Shown here piece after piece: positions 36,542-44,473 of a DNA stretch of 64,000 bases. Position 1 is the stretch's first letter, and each line of letters opens with the position of its first letter. The notes below the pieces were generated by a model. The model ran no database searches. It saw only the letters and a program-made list of their open reading frames with translations, and was not told where the DNA came from. The DNA lies in contig JBAZBX010000001.1 in the NCBI GenBank assembly GCA_041671305.1, positions 87,742 to 151,741 of the forward strand, in the 5' to 3' direction. A program made the position numbers and the translations under genes. The stretch is from CAIPBY01 sp041671305. Its GTDB lineage: Bacteria > Patescibacteriota > Patescibacteriia > 2-01-FULL-39-33.

Positions 36542-37270
36542 TTAAACTAATTTTGCTCTATTGGCAATAATATTGCTCGCCTTAAGCAATGATTCAAATG
36601 TTCCAGCATCAGTCCATTCATCCTTATACATTTCATAAGTCAAAATACTGGTAGCAAGATAATGATTATTGACATCGGTAATTTCTAATTCTCCCCTACC
36701 TGACGGCTTCAAGGTTTTGATAATATTCCAAACCTCGCTGTCATAGCAATAGAACCCGGTGACTGCAAAATTTGATTTGGGATTTTCCGGTTTTTCTTCA
36801 ATGCTTATCACCTTATCGCCGGACAATTCAGCCACACCGAATCTCTTGGGATCAGGCACTTCCTTAATTAAAATTTTTGCTCCTTTTTCCTGAGAAGAAA
36901 AATCTTCAACCGCTTTTTTGATCTGAACTTGGTCAGTAAAAATGTTATCGCCAAGAATTACTGCCAGTTTATCATTGTCAGCAAAATCTTCACAAAGACC
37001 CAAAGCTTCCGCTATACCTCCAGCTTTTTCTTGCACAGCATATGATAAGCGAATTCCCAAATCTCGGCCCGAACCGAGAAGTTCCAAGAAATGCCCGGCA
37101 TGTCCAGTGCCGGAAACAATCATAATATCCTTGATTCCCGCGGCTATGAGTGTCTCCAGCGGATAAAGAATCATCGGCTTGTCATAGACAGGCAACAGAT
37201 GCTTGTTGGTTACTTTTGTACAAGGCATAAGACGCGTACCATACCCTCCGGCTAAGATAATTCCCTTCAT
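36542..37270 (-). CDS. rfbA: Glucose-1-phosphate thymidylyltransferase (RmlA/RfbA, short form)
   Basis: Makes dTDP-glucose from glucose-1-phosphate and dTTP, first step of the dTDP-rhamnose pathway. The 242 residues match the short branch. Motifs: GGYGTRLMPCT (nucleotide binding), NKHLLPVYDKPMI, LGDNIFTDQ and the sugar site EEKPENPKSN. Followed 6 nt later by the cysteine desulfurase gene. Confidence 0.92.
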   Translation of the reverse strand: MKGIILAGGYGTRLMPCTKVTNKHLLPVYDKPMILYPLETLIAAGIKDIMIVSGTGHAGHFLELLGSGRDLGIRLSYAVQEKAGGIAEALGLCEDFADNDKLAVILGDNIFTDQVQIKKAVEDFSSQEKGAKILIKEVPDPKRFGVAELSGDKVISIEEKPENPKSNFAVTGFYCYDSEVWNIIKTLKPSGRGELEITDVNNHYLATSILTYEMYKDEWTDAGTFESLLKASNIIANRAKLV

Positions 37271-37301
37271 ACGATTTTAATTAATGATTTTTGTTATTTA
37301 A

Positions 37302-38312
37302 TTATGACGAATACTGCATTTTATAATAATTTTCGTATTCACCGCTTTTTACGTTCTTGACCCACTCACCGTTATCCAAATACCATTTTACAGTCATGGT
37401 CAAATACTCATCAAAACTAGCCTGGGGCTGGTATCCTAATTCTCTTTGGGCCTTGCTCCAATCAACAGCATATCGCCTGTCATGCGCGGCTCTGTCTTTG
37501 ACAAATTCAATCATATCTTCACCTTTACCCATGATGGCCATGACCTTTTTTACCAACTCCAAATTATTCACATTTTCAGTCATGCCGCCAATGCAATATG
37601 TCTCTCCGATTTTTCCTTTGCTAATTATCAGATCAATTGCCCGGCAATGATCATCAACATAAAGCCAATCGCGGACATACTTGCCATCTCCGTAAATCGG
37701 AATCTTTTTACCTTCCACTAAATTACTAATCATGAGCGGCAAAAACTTTTCTGGAAATTGATACGGCCCAAAATTATTGGAGCAATTAGAAATTGTAAAC
37801 GGCAAGCCAAAAGTATCGCCGAAGGCTCTCACCAAATGATCAGATCCAGCTTTGGCTGCTGAATACGGGCTATGCGGATTATACGGCGTGTCTTCAGTAA
37901 ACTTATCAGTCCCCTCAAGATCCAATGCGCCAAAAACTTCATCAGTAGAAACATGATGAAATCTCTTGTTGCCATTTTTGACCGCGGCATCAAGAAGAAC
38001 TTGTGTACCGACGACATTGGTCATAATAAATGGCGTGGAATCCAATATTGATCTATCTACATGAGACTCGGCTGCAAAATGTATAATTTGATCAACATCT
38101 TTTACGAGCTCATTAACCAATTCCCGATCGCAGATATCACCTTTGACAAATTTATAGTTAGGATTACTCTCAATATCTTTCAAGTTTTCCAAATTCCCCG
38201 CATAAGTCAATTTATCCAGATTCACAATAGAATCATCTGGATGATTTTTCAGCCAATATCTGATGAAGTTAGAGCCGATGAAACCTGCTCCGCCGGTCAC
38301 GAGAATTTTCAT
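37302..38312 (-). CDS. rfbB: dTDP-glucose 4,6-dehydratase (RmlB/RfbB)
   Basis: NAD-dependent SDR enzyme, second step of dTDP-deoxysugar synthesis. The 336 residues show the Rossmann motif GGAGFIGSNFIR, HFAAESHVDRSI, HVSTDEVFG with the TDE dehydratase residues, and the YSAAK catalytic Tyr-Lys. RmlC and RmlD are not in the window, so the final sugar is unknown. Confidence 0.94.
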   Translation of the reverse strand: MKILVTGGAGFIGSNFIRYWLKNHPDDSIVNLDKLTYAGNLENLKDIESNPNYKFVKGDICDRELVNELVKDVDQIIHFAAESHVDRSILDSTPFIMTNVVGTQVLLDAAVKNGNKRFHHVSTDEVFGALDLEGTDKFTEDTPYNPHSPYSAAKAGSDHLVRAFGDTFGLPFTISNCSNNFGPYQFPEKFLPLMISNLVEGKKIPIYGDGKYVRDWLYVDDHCRAIDLIISKGKIGETYCIGGMTENVNNLELVKKVMAIMGKGEDMIEFVKDRAAHDRRYAVDWSKAQRELGYQPQASFDEYLTMTVKWYLDNGEWVKNVKSGEYENYYKMQYSS

Positions 38313-38390
38313 AAATTTAGTATGTCATCCCGAGGAAGGTTGTAATCAACCGACGTGGGGATCCCGTGTCTAAGCACGGATTAATTATTT
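38313..38390. repeat. Hairpin-rich spacer inside the Fe-S/rml operon
   Basis: Two hairpins (GGTTGTAATCAACC at about 38338-38351 and CCGTG/CACGG at about 38365-38380) next to a GTCATCCCGAGG segment, the look of a dispersed palindromic repeat. No T run follows on the minus strand, so it is probably not a terminator. Confidence 0.5.
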
Positions 38391-38618
38391 TTATACGGAT
38401 TTAATTTCTTTCACTTCAGGAACTTTGGCTTTCATGGTTCTACCGATTCCATCTTGCAAAGTCACCACTGCCATAGGACAGCCATGGCAAGCGCCTTTTA
38501 ATTTAAGACTTAGTACTCCTGACTTCTCATCAAAAGACACAAACTCCACATCACCGCCATCCATTTGCAGATGTGGTCTGATCTCGTCAAGCACTGCTTT
38601 TATTTTTTCTTCAATCAT
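38391..38618 (-). CDS. Nfu-type Fe-S cluster protein (NifU C-terminal domain)
   Basis: A 75-residue single domain with the cluster-binding CxxC in GACHGCPMAVVTL and the family's N-terminal pattern IRPHLQMDGGDVEFV. It likely carries a 4Fe-4S cluster to target proteins. It begins 7 nt after iscU. Confidence 0.93.
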   Translation of the reverse strand: MIEEKIKAVLDEIRPHLQMDGGDVEFVSFDEKSGVLSLKLKGACHGCPMAVVTLQDGIGRTMKAKVPEVKEIKSV

Positions 38619-38625
38619 ACTATTA

Positions 38626-39009
38626 TTATTTTTTCTTATTTTTATAATCTTTTATCGCTTCAGCCAAACCCTCGTGGGCAAGCACCGAACAATGCAGTTT
38701 TGGCGCGGGAAGCCCACCTAGCTCATTGGCTATATCCAGTTTACCAATTTTTCCAGCTTCTTCAAGTGTCTTGCCTTTGGCCATATCTGTGAGCATGGAT
38801 GAAGTGGCAATCGCAGCTCCGCAACCCAAAGTTTCAAATTTGATATCGTTGATGATTTCCTGACCGTTTTTATTTTTTCCCACCTTGATATATATCTTCA
38901 TAATATCACCGCAGACAGGATTTCCCACCTGCCCAACGCCATCGGCATCCTTAATTACACCCTGATTGTGTGGTTTCTGAAAATGGCTTAATACTTTTTC
39001 GTTATACAT
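38626..39009 (-). CDS. iscU: Fe-S scaffold protein IscU
   Basis: A 127-residue scaffold on which clusters are assembled. The three ligand cysteines are present (Cys33 in NPVCGD, Cys63 in TLGCGAA, Cys107 in KLHCSVL) with the conserved Asp35. Works with the cysteine desulfurase and Nfu of the same operon. Confidence 0.95.
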   Translation of the reverse strand: MYNEKVLSHFQKPHNQGVIKDADGVGQVGNPVCGDIMKIYIKVGKNKNGQEIINDIKFETLGCGAAIATSSMLTDMAKGKTLEEAGKIGKLDIANELGGLPAPKLHCSVLAHEGLAEAIKDYKNKKK

Positions 39010-39026
39010 ATAATTAATTTATAATT

Positions 39027-39428
39027 TTATACTAAATCTGCTAATTTAAATTTTCTAAGCGTCTTGATAATATTCTTCTGTAATTCATACCAGACTTGCT
39101 TGGTCAGGCAACCCTTGGCATTGCAAGCCACAGAATCATTTTCATGGGACATGCAATAGAACACGGCCAACGGCCCTTCCAGCGCTTCCACAATTTCAAA
39201 AACGTTTATTTGCTTCGGTGTTCGGGCAAGCACATACCCGCCTGAAACACCCTTAATACTTTTGACTAGATCATTGGCTTTGAGCTTGGCAAAAATATGT
39301 TCAAGATATGCTTGGGAAATATGCTCTTGTTTGGAAATTTGCGTCAGAGAAACCGGCTCCTTGGAAGTAGCCTTGGCCAGAATAACCATAGCTTTGAGGC
39401 CATATTCGGTTTTGGTGGTAAACATCAT
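39027..39428 (-). CDS. Rrf2-family transcription regulator (IscR-like)
   Basis: A 133-residue winged-helix protein starting MMFTTKTEYGLKAMVILA. The recognition helix is followed by the wing KSIKGVSGGYVLAR. Three cysteines (92, 102, 107) fit an Fe-S-binding Rrf2/IscR protein that senses cluster status. As first gene of the Fe-S operon, it probably controls its own promoter, a standard arrangement for the family. AGGAG precedes the ATG. Confidence 0.9.
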   Translation of the reverse strand: MMFTTKTEYGLKAMVILAKATSKEPVSLTQISKQEHISQAYLEHIFAKLKANDLVKSIKGVSGGYVLARTPKQINVFEIVEALEGPLAVFYCMSHENDSVACNAKGCLTKQVWYELQKNIIKTLRKFKLADLV

Positions 39429-39465
39429 ATATTTATTTTAAACTCCTACTAACTTACTTGGTTAT

Positions 39466-39494
39466 ATCTTACAAAAAATAAAACAGGCTGTCAA
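39466..39494 (-). promoter_or_regulatory. Promoter of the rrf2-iscU-nfu-rml-iscS operon
   Basis: Minus strand: -35 TTGACA (39494-39489), 17-nt spacer, -10 TAAGAT (39471-39466). Confidence 0.8.
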
Positions 39495-39499
39495 GAGCT

Positions 39500-39575
39500 T
39501 GACTCCCTTCCTTTAAGAAAGGGAGGGTTGGCCTGCCTGCAACGCTTTGCGTAGCAATGCGGGCTGGGGAGGGTT
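39500..39575. repeat. Intergenic hairpin repeat after the ATP-grasp gene
   Basis: Contains CTCCCTT/AAGGGAG and ACGC/GCGT hairpins and a direct repeat GGGAGGGTT at both ends. It sits where a terminator for the swivel-domain operon is expected, but has no clean minus-strand T run. Confidence 0.5.
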
Positions 39576-39576
39576 T

Positions 39577-40512
39577 TTATAAAGTGGTTATTGGCCTAGA
39601 CTGAGTAATGTAGAATTTACCGCCCTCAAAGGCCCATTCAATGTCGCAAGGAAATCCGTAATGCTTCTCAATCTTATCGCACATCTTTGCCAAGACCACA
39701 ATCTGCCTTCCATTTATTTTCTGCTTCTCCCTGTCGGCAAATTTTACATTTACCCATTTGTTGCTATTTTTAAATCTAGTAATCATCTTATCCTGTTCAG
39801 CAATATTTATATCAATAATTGAAAAATCACGTTTATCCAAAACATAATTATCTGGTGTAATACTTCCAGAAACAATGGCCTCACCAAGACCAAACCCAGC
39901 CTCTATAATCATTTGATTTGGATCTTTAGTGACAGGATGAACCGTGAAAGCAATTCCAGAGATTTCTGATTGCACCATTTTTTGCACTACTACGGCCACC
40001 GAAACTTTCTGCTTGTGCATTTTTTTCTCAAAACGATAAAAAATTGCCCTTGGCGTAAACAAAGATGACCAACATTGCTTAACATTATAAAGCAAATTTG
40101 ATTTATTGGTATTTAAATAACTCTCTAACTCCCCCGCCCAGGAAGCCGACGAGGAATCTTCTGCGGTAGCCGAACTTCTTACTGCTACATATTCTGCACC
40201 AAGCGTCTTGAACTCAGCCATAATTTCCTTGCCGATGTCTTTGGGAAAATCCGCTTTCAAAATCATATCTCTAATCTCGTGAGAAGCACGATCTACTGAA
40301 TTTATATCTTTATGATTTACTTTATTTAAAATAGATTGAATATCTTCAAAAAGCATGGTCTCTTCTAAAAACTTATCAAAAGACGGGGCCAAGATGACAA
40401 AGCCTGGAGGAACAGCAATTTTGGCTTTGGTCATTTCTCCAAGGGAAGCGCCTTTGCCTCCCGCGATATCAGCATCATGCTTAGAAATCTCTTTGAATTT
40501 TTTAATAAACAT
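39577..40512 (-). CDS. Stand-alone ATP-grasp (PEP synthase/PPDK N-terminal) domain protein
   Basis: A 311-residue protein that is only the nucleotide-binding part of PEP synthase or rifampin phosphotransferase. Motifs in order: GGKGASLGEM, VRSSATAEDSSSASWAGE, QKMVQSEISGIAFTVHP, GFGLGEAIVSGSITPDNY, and the closing DIEWAFEGGKFYITQSRP. It stops at the point where the full enzymes run on into the swivel domain, and it has no swivel His and no PEP-binding barrel. It cannot complete a phosphotransfer alone. The five swivel proteins encoded just upstream in the same operon are natural partners (inference). Its length equals the ATP-binding domain of rifampin phosphotransferase. Confidence 0.9.
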   Translation of the reverse strand: MFIKKFKEISKHDADIAGGKGASLGEMTKAKIAVPPGFVILAPSFDKFLEETMLFEDIQSILNKVNHKDINSVDRASHEIRDMILKADFPKDIGKEIMAEFKTLGAEYVAVRSSATAEDSSSASWAGELESYLNTNKSNLLYNVKQCWSSLFTPRAIFYRFEKKMHKQKVSVAVVVQKMVQSEISGIAFTVHPVTKDPNQMIIEAGFGLGEAIVSGSITPDNYVLDKRDFSIIDINIAEQDKMITRFKNSNKWVNVKFADREKQKINGRQIVVLAKMCDKIEKHYGFPCDIEWAFEGGKFYITQSRPITTL

Positions 40513-40549
40513 AAAAATTAAAATTAATAAATTTTGCTATATTATATCT

Positions 40550-42028
40550 TCATTCCAAAATTTTAACAATACCGTGATTAGCATTTACCTCCACAAAGTC
40601 GCCGTCATGCAACACCTCGGTAGCAATCTTAGTTCCAATCACGCAAGGTATTCCTAATTCCCTAGATATAATCGCAGCATGAGAAGTGATTCCGCCTTCA
40701 TTGGTAACTATTGCAGCTGCCTTCTTCATGGCCACCACATAATCCGGCCGAGTCATAACCGCCACCAAAATATCACCCTTTTCCACCTTATCTATTTCAG
40801 TTGAGGATCTAACTATTTTAACCCTTCCTCTAGCTATTCCTACAGAGGCAGTCAACCCGCGAAAATCTCTAATAGCCGAAAAATCTTTTTCTCCACAAAT
40901 TATTTTCTTTATTCTGGAAACTTTTTCTCCAGTGGCAATATAATTTCCCTCTCTTGTGGCTACCACCACACATTCTTTAGCTCTTTTTTGTAATTCCAAT
41001 TTAGTTGGCTTACCATCTTCAATCAAAAAAGATATTTCTCCGGCCAAAGCATAACGCAAATCATCAACAATATAACCTTTTCTGCAACTTATCTCTTTTA
41101 AAATTTTCATGCCGATATCAATTGTAAACAAAGTGGATTTCTTTCTTTCGTCCTGCCACCAAGTAAAATCCTCAGATATAATCAAAAGAGTTTTAAGCAG
41201 TGGCGAAACTTTATTTGTTTTAAAAAATTTATCTTTATCGCTCTTGCTAATTTTTGGAGTATTCTCTATTCTCGTCAACTCTTCTTGTAAATTTTTACCT
41301 GATTTATGCCAAGCATCAATTTCTTTTTCAAAATCATCAATACTTATTTCTTGCGCCAAAAAATAATTATTTTTTATCCAATAATATCTCTTTTGATAAT
41401 CTGATAATTTTTCTTTGCTTTTCCCTGTAATAATTTTTAATAAATCAATTTCGGCTTTATTGATAAAAGACTGACGAACCGGAGCCGTCGCTATAGAAAA
41501 TAATTTTGTAAAATCCGTTTCTCGCGTCACCTTATCTTTTAATTCTTTTCTTAGCATGTCCCTGATTAAGACATCCGTACCCAATGCAAAATGATCAATA
41601 ATGGAAGAGGATGTTTGGCGCTTCAAGCATAAATTCCAAAACTTATTCCATAAAGCAGCCAGCTTATCGTCAGCCATTTTTTGTAAATTTAACTTAGAAA
41701 ATATTTTATAGAAAAAATCTTCAAATTTCTCTTCATCCTGCCGCCAATCTGCCAACATTTTTTTTGATATCTTCGGATTATGTTTTGCTTTTTGGATCAT
41801 AACCTTAGCTCCTCGATTTACATCTTTCATATCCAGATACCAATCCGCTTTTCCAGAATCAAAAAAGCAAACTCTGACATCGGCCTCTGTTCCAGAAGGC
41901 TTACGCTTTTCTTTACGCACTTCAGCATCAGCGATAAACCACAAAAACATCGGACAACCATCAAATCTCTGATGATACCATTCTTTGTTTTCTAACTTCT
42001 TTAAATCAAATGACTTTTTGATATACAT
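40550..42028 (-). CDS. Swivel-domain protein A (variable head, phosphohistidine tail)
   Basis: A 492-residue protein. Residues about 395-492 are a PEP-utilising-enzyme mobile domain with the phosphorylatable His450 in GGITSHAAII. The head (1-390) is helical and variable; it keeps an N-terminal pattern shared with protein E (EWY...CPMFLW), a central ATAPVRQSF segment and WWQDERKK. There is no ATP-grasp and no PEP barrel. By analogy with rifampin phosphotransferase, the head would bind an acceptor and the tail would carry phosphate from the separate ATP-grasp protein (inference). It starts 2 nt after gene B. Confidence 0.82.
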   Translation of the reverse strand: MYIKKSFDLKKLENKEWYHQRFDGCPMFLWFIADAEVRKEKRKPSGTEADVRVCFFDSGKADWYLDMKDVNRGAKVMIQKAKHNPKISKKMLADWRQDEEKFEDFFYKIFSKLNLQKMADDKLAALWNKFWNLCLKRQTSSSIIDHFALGTDVLIRDMLRKELKDKVTRETDFTKLFSIATAPVRQSFINKAEIDLLKIITGKSKEKLSDYQKRYYWIKNNYFLAQEISIDDFEKEIDAWHKSGKNLQEELTRIENTPKISKSDKDKFFKTNKVSPLLKTLLIISEDFTWWQDERKKSTLFTIDIGMKILKEISCRKGYIVDDLRYALAGEISFLIEDGKPTKLELQKRAKECVVVATREGNYIATGEKVSRIKKIICGEKDFSAIRDFRGLTASVGIARGRVKIVRSSTEIDKVEKGDILVAVMTRPDYVVAMKKAAAIVTNEGGITSHAAIISRELGIPCVIGTKIATEVLHDGDFVEVNANHGIVKILE

Positions 42029-42030
42029 AT

Positions 42031-42405
42031 TTATTTTAAAATTCTTACAATTCCCTTATTAGCATCCACTTCAACCATCATTCCATCTTTGAGCACTTTA
42101 GTCGCGATCTTGGTGCCAATGATGCAAGGCTTATTTAATTCTCTAGCAATTATAGCCGCGTGGCAAGTAATGCCACCCTCGTCCGTAACAATAGCTGAAG
42201 CTTTTTTAATCGCAGGCAAAATATCAGGAAGCGTCATTGGGGCTACAATAATATCACCATCTTTTACCTTCTCCATTTGACGCGTGCTATAAATTATTTT
42301 TACTGCTCCTCTAGCGATTCCCTTAAAAGCGGATTGCCCCTTAAACTCTTGGCTATTTCCGTTTGATACTATTTTTTCAAATTTTATATTAAATTTTTTC
42401 TCCAT
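42031..42405 (-). CDS. Swivel-domain protein B (tail only)
   Basis: A 124-residue protein that is little more than a mobile phosphohistidine domain, with His82 in GGITCHAAII and the family ending VEVDANKGIVRIL. The ATG lies inside the end of the preceding gene (22-nt overlap). The other four swivel proteins carry a head of 350 residues or more on the same chain; here the head is encoded as a separate upstream gene in another frame. Confidence 0.82.
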   Translation of the reverse strand: MEKKFNIKFEKIVSNGNSQEFKGQSAFKGIARGAVKIIYSTRQMEKVKDGDIIVAPMTLPDILPAIKKASAIVTDEGGITCHAAIIARELNKPCIIGTKIATKVLKDGMMVEVDANKGIVRILK

Positions 42406-43076
42406 AAAACTCCTATTTTTCCTTCAAAAAATTGATTATTTGTAAAAAAATATCCCCGAGCTCTTTCATTCAAAACTTTCCTAGACGGCGGATTGTTTTC
42501 AATAATTTCTTCTATTTTTAATAGCATAACCAAATCACCAAGGGATGAATAAATTTTCCTCAATGATTTACAAATTGTTGCTTCGGCTCCCGGAACAAAA
42601 TTTTGAGATTCGTCTCTCAATTTCATTATTTTTCTATACTGCTTTGGCAAAATATTTTTATATTTATTATACAAACGAAATTCCCATACCCACCACATGG
42701 CTTCAAACCATGGCCAGATTAATTCGCATTGTTCTAAGAAAGCAATGAGATCCTTTCTATTAAGAATTGGCTGTTTTTCATATATAAATTTTATTTTTTG
42801 AAGCTCTCTACAAAATGGAATTTTAATAAAGTCAAAATTGCCCGTTTCTTTCACTCTATCCATAATAATCTTTTCACACCATTTCACTCCTTCAGGATTA
42901 TAAAATCCATTAGTAACTAAGCCTACATTTTCAAAAATAATGTATGGCAAATGCGGTTGCTTCTTATCCGTCCAAATCTTAGGATTTACTACTTCTCCCC
43001 TCCACCAAATTTCTATCATGGCTAATGTAAAATCCCTGCCAAAATATTTTTTATATAATGGTTTCTTAGGTTTCAT
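42384..43076 (-). CDS. Detached head protein of swivel gene B
   Basis: A 230-residue protein with no swivel domain. It is Trp/Tyr/Phe-rich and helical (FEAMWWVWEFRLYNKYKN) and shares the general look of the other heads, including LRDESQNF at the place of WQDERKK in protein A. It ends in a different frame 22 nt into the next gene. An A6 tract (42399-42394, codons AGA AAA AAT) precedes the stop; a one-base backward slip there would join it to the swivel tail of gene B. Confidence 0.68.
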   Translation of the reverse strand: MKPKKPLYKKYFGRDFTLAMIEIWWRGEVVNPKIWTDKKQPHLPYIIFENVGLVTNGFYNPEGVKWCEKIIMDRVKETGNFDFIKIPFCRELQKIKFIYEKQPILNRKDLIAFLEQCELIWPWFEAMWWVWEFRLYNKYKNILPKQYRKIMKLRDESQNFVPGAEATICKSLRKIYSSLGDLVMLLKIEEIIENNPPSRKVLNERARGYFFTNNQFFEGKIGVLWRKNLI

Positions 43077-43077
43077 A

Positions 43078-44472
43078 TCACTTTATAATTTTAACAATTC
43101 CCTTGTCTGCATCCACTTCTACTATATCGCCATCCTTGAGAACTTTTGTGGCAATTTTGGTTCCCACAATACAAGGCTTTTTTAATTCTCTAGCCACGAT
43201 GGCAGCGTGACTAATAATTCCACCCTCATTAGTGACAATTGCCGACGCCTTCTTCATGGCCGGTATATAATTCGGATGCGTCGTATTAGCCACCAATATA
43301 TCACCTCTTTTAACTTTTTTAATGTCATGATAGGTATTTATAATACTGACCCTTCCCTTTTCTTTCCCTGTCTGAGCAATCAAGCCAGTAAAACTATTGG
43401 TATTATTTATCGTGGATTTAAAAGACCTGGATAATTCGTATTTTTTCAATCGCCTACTGCCCTCTATCACAATAGGGGTAATACTTGAGCTATTCCTGGT
43501 AACCACGCAAGGATTTATTTTTCTTCTTTCGATTAATTTTCTGTTTAATTTTTTATTTTTCAAAACATCCTGTATTTCATCCAGTGTTAGATATCCTAAA
43601 TCATCAACCGCGATCTGAAAATTATGAGCGATAGATTCAAATAAAAAATGCCAACCATAAGCCTGACTTCTGCGGACATCATCTCTCCAATCTTTAATAT
43701 ATATAAGATAAGGAGCCAATTCAATGATTCTTTTCTGTTCTTTATTCGGTTTAAGCAGTGCAATCGCCTTATCAATTGATATAGGATTCTCCTTATATTT
43801 TATCTTCTGCTTCTTGCATATATTTTCAACCCACTTAGAATTAATTGGCCTATACCAAATCACAGACCAACTACGTAAAAATTGATATTTTTCAACAAGT
43901 TTTTTGATGGTAATTCCTTTATGATAATCGTCTATAATTTTCAGGATCGCCGTTTTCTTCCATGGCTTATAAATTGAATTATTAATTTGCTCTCTTTGAT
44001 CTTCTAATTTGTTTTTCTTAACCAAAAAATCAATTGTGTTATTTAAATCTGACTGAAAAGATTCTATGGCAATATATGGAATTATAGAAAAAATATCATT
44101 GCATTCTCCAAACATTTTTTTAAAATCTGAAAAAGCCTCATCCAACAAATCAAATCCGTTTTTTGATTGTAACACCTTTTTCCATTTTATCTGCAAACTC
44201 TTATCCTTTTTTATCCACTCAAGACCATCTTTGTAAAATTCTTTATTCTTTTTAATTGATCCGAATTTTCTGAGATATAGCTTACGACCTATCTTATAAA
44301 AATCCGCAATTGTATAATGAGTAAAATTATTATCAAAACAATAAGTAAAAAACCATTCTTTTTTTGTTTTATAAAATTTTTCTGGTTCGCGAAATAATAC
44401 ATAATCCACGCCCGAGACAGTTGTCAGATCAACATATTCTCTTGCCACAAATATTTTCCATTCTCTTTTCAT
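43078..44472 (-). CDS. Swivel-domain protein C (variable head, phosphohistidine tail)
   Basis: A 464-residue protein. The tail (about 365-464) has His422 in GGIISHAAIV and ends VEVDADKGIVKIIK, nearly the same as D and E. The head (1-360) is different from A, D and E apart from a DWRDDVRR segment that aligns with WQDERKK and WQDDRK. Basic and aromatic residues abound. No signal peptide or membrane span. It is separated from genes on both sides by a single base, so it is translated from one mRNA with them. Confidence 0.8.
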   Translation of the reverse strand: MKREWKIFVAREYVDLTTVSGVDYVLFREPEKFYKTKKEWFFTYCFDNNFTHYTIADFYKIGRKLYLRKFGSIKKNKEFYKDGLEWIKKDKSLQIKWKKVLQSKNGFDLLDEAFSDFKKMFGECNDIFSIIPYIAIESFQSDLNNTIDFLVKKNKLEDQREQINNSIYKPWKKTAILKIIDDYHKGITIKKLVEKYQFLRSWSVIWYRPINSKWVENICKKQKIKYKENPISIDKAIALLKPNKEQKRIIELAPYLIYIKDWRDDVRRSQAYGWHFLFESIAHNFQIAVDDLGYLTLDEIQDVLKNKKLNRKLIERRKINPCVVTRNSSSITPIVIEGSRRLKKYELSRSFKSTINNTNSFTGLIAQTGKEKGRVSIINTYHDIKKVKRGDILVANTTHPNYIPAMKKASAIVTNEGGIISHAAIVARELKKPCIVGTKIATKVLKDGDIVEVDADKGIVKIIK

Positions 44473-44473
44473 A

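Noticed and set aside
38313..38390. Terminator between nfu and rmlB
   Set aside because: Hairpins are present, but no T run lies on the downstream (minus-strand) side.
39577..40512. Truncated PEP synthase pseudogene
   Set aside because: The frame ends cleanly at the natural domain end and all ATP-grasp motifs are kept; partner swivel domains are in the same operon.
42031..43076. Head gene and swivel gene B as one pseudogene
   Set aside because: Both frames are intact, the catalytic His is kept, and the swivel gene has its own ATG; split gene or slippage fits at least as well.
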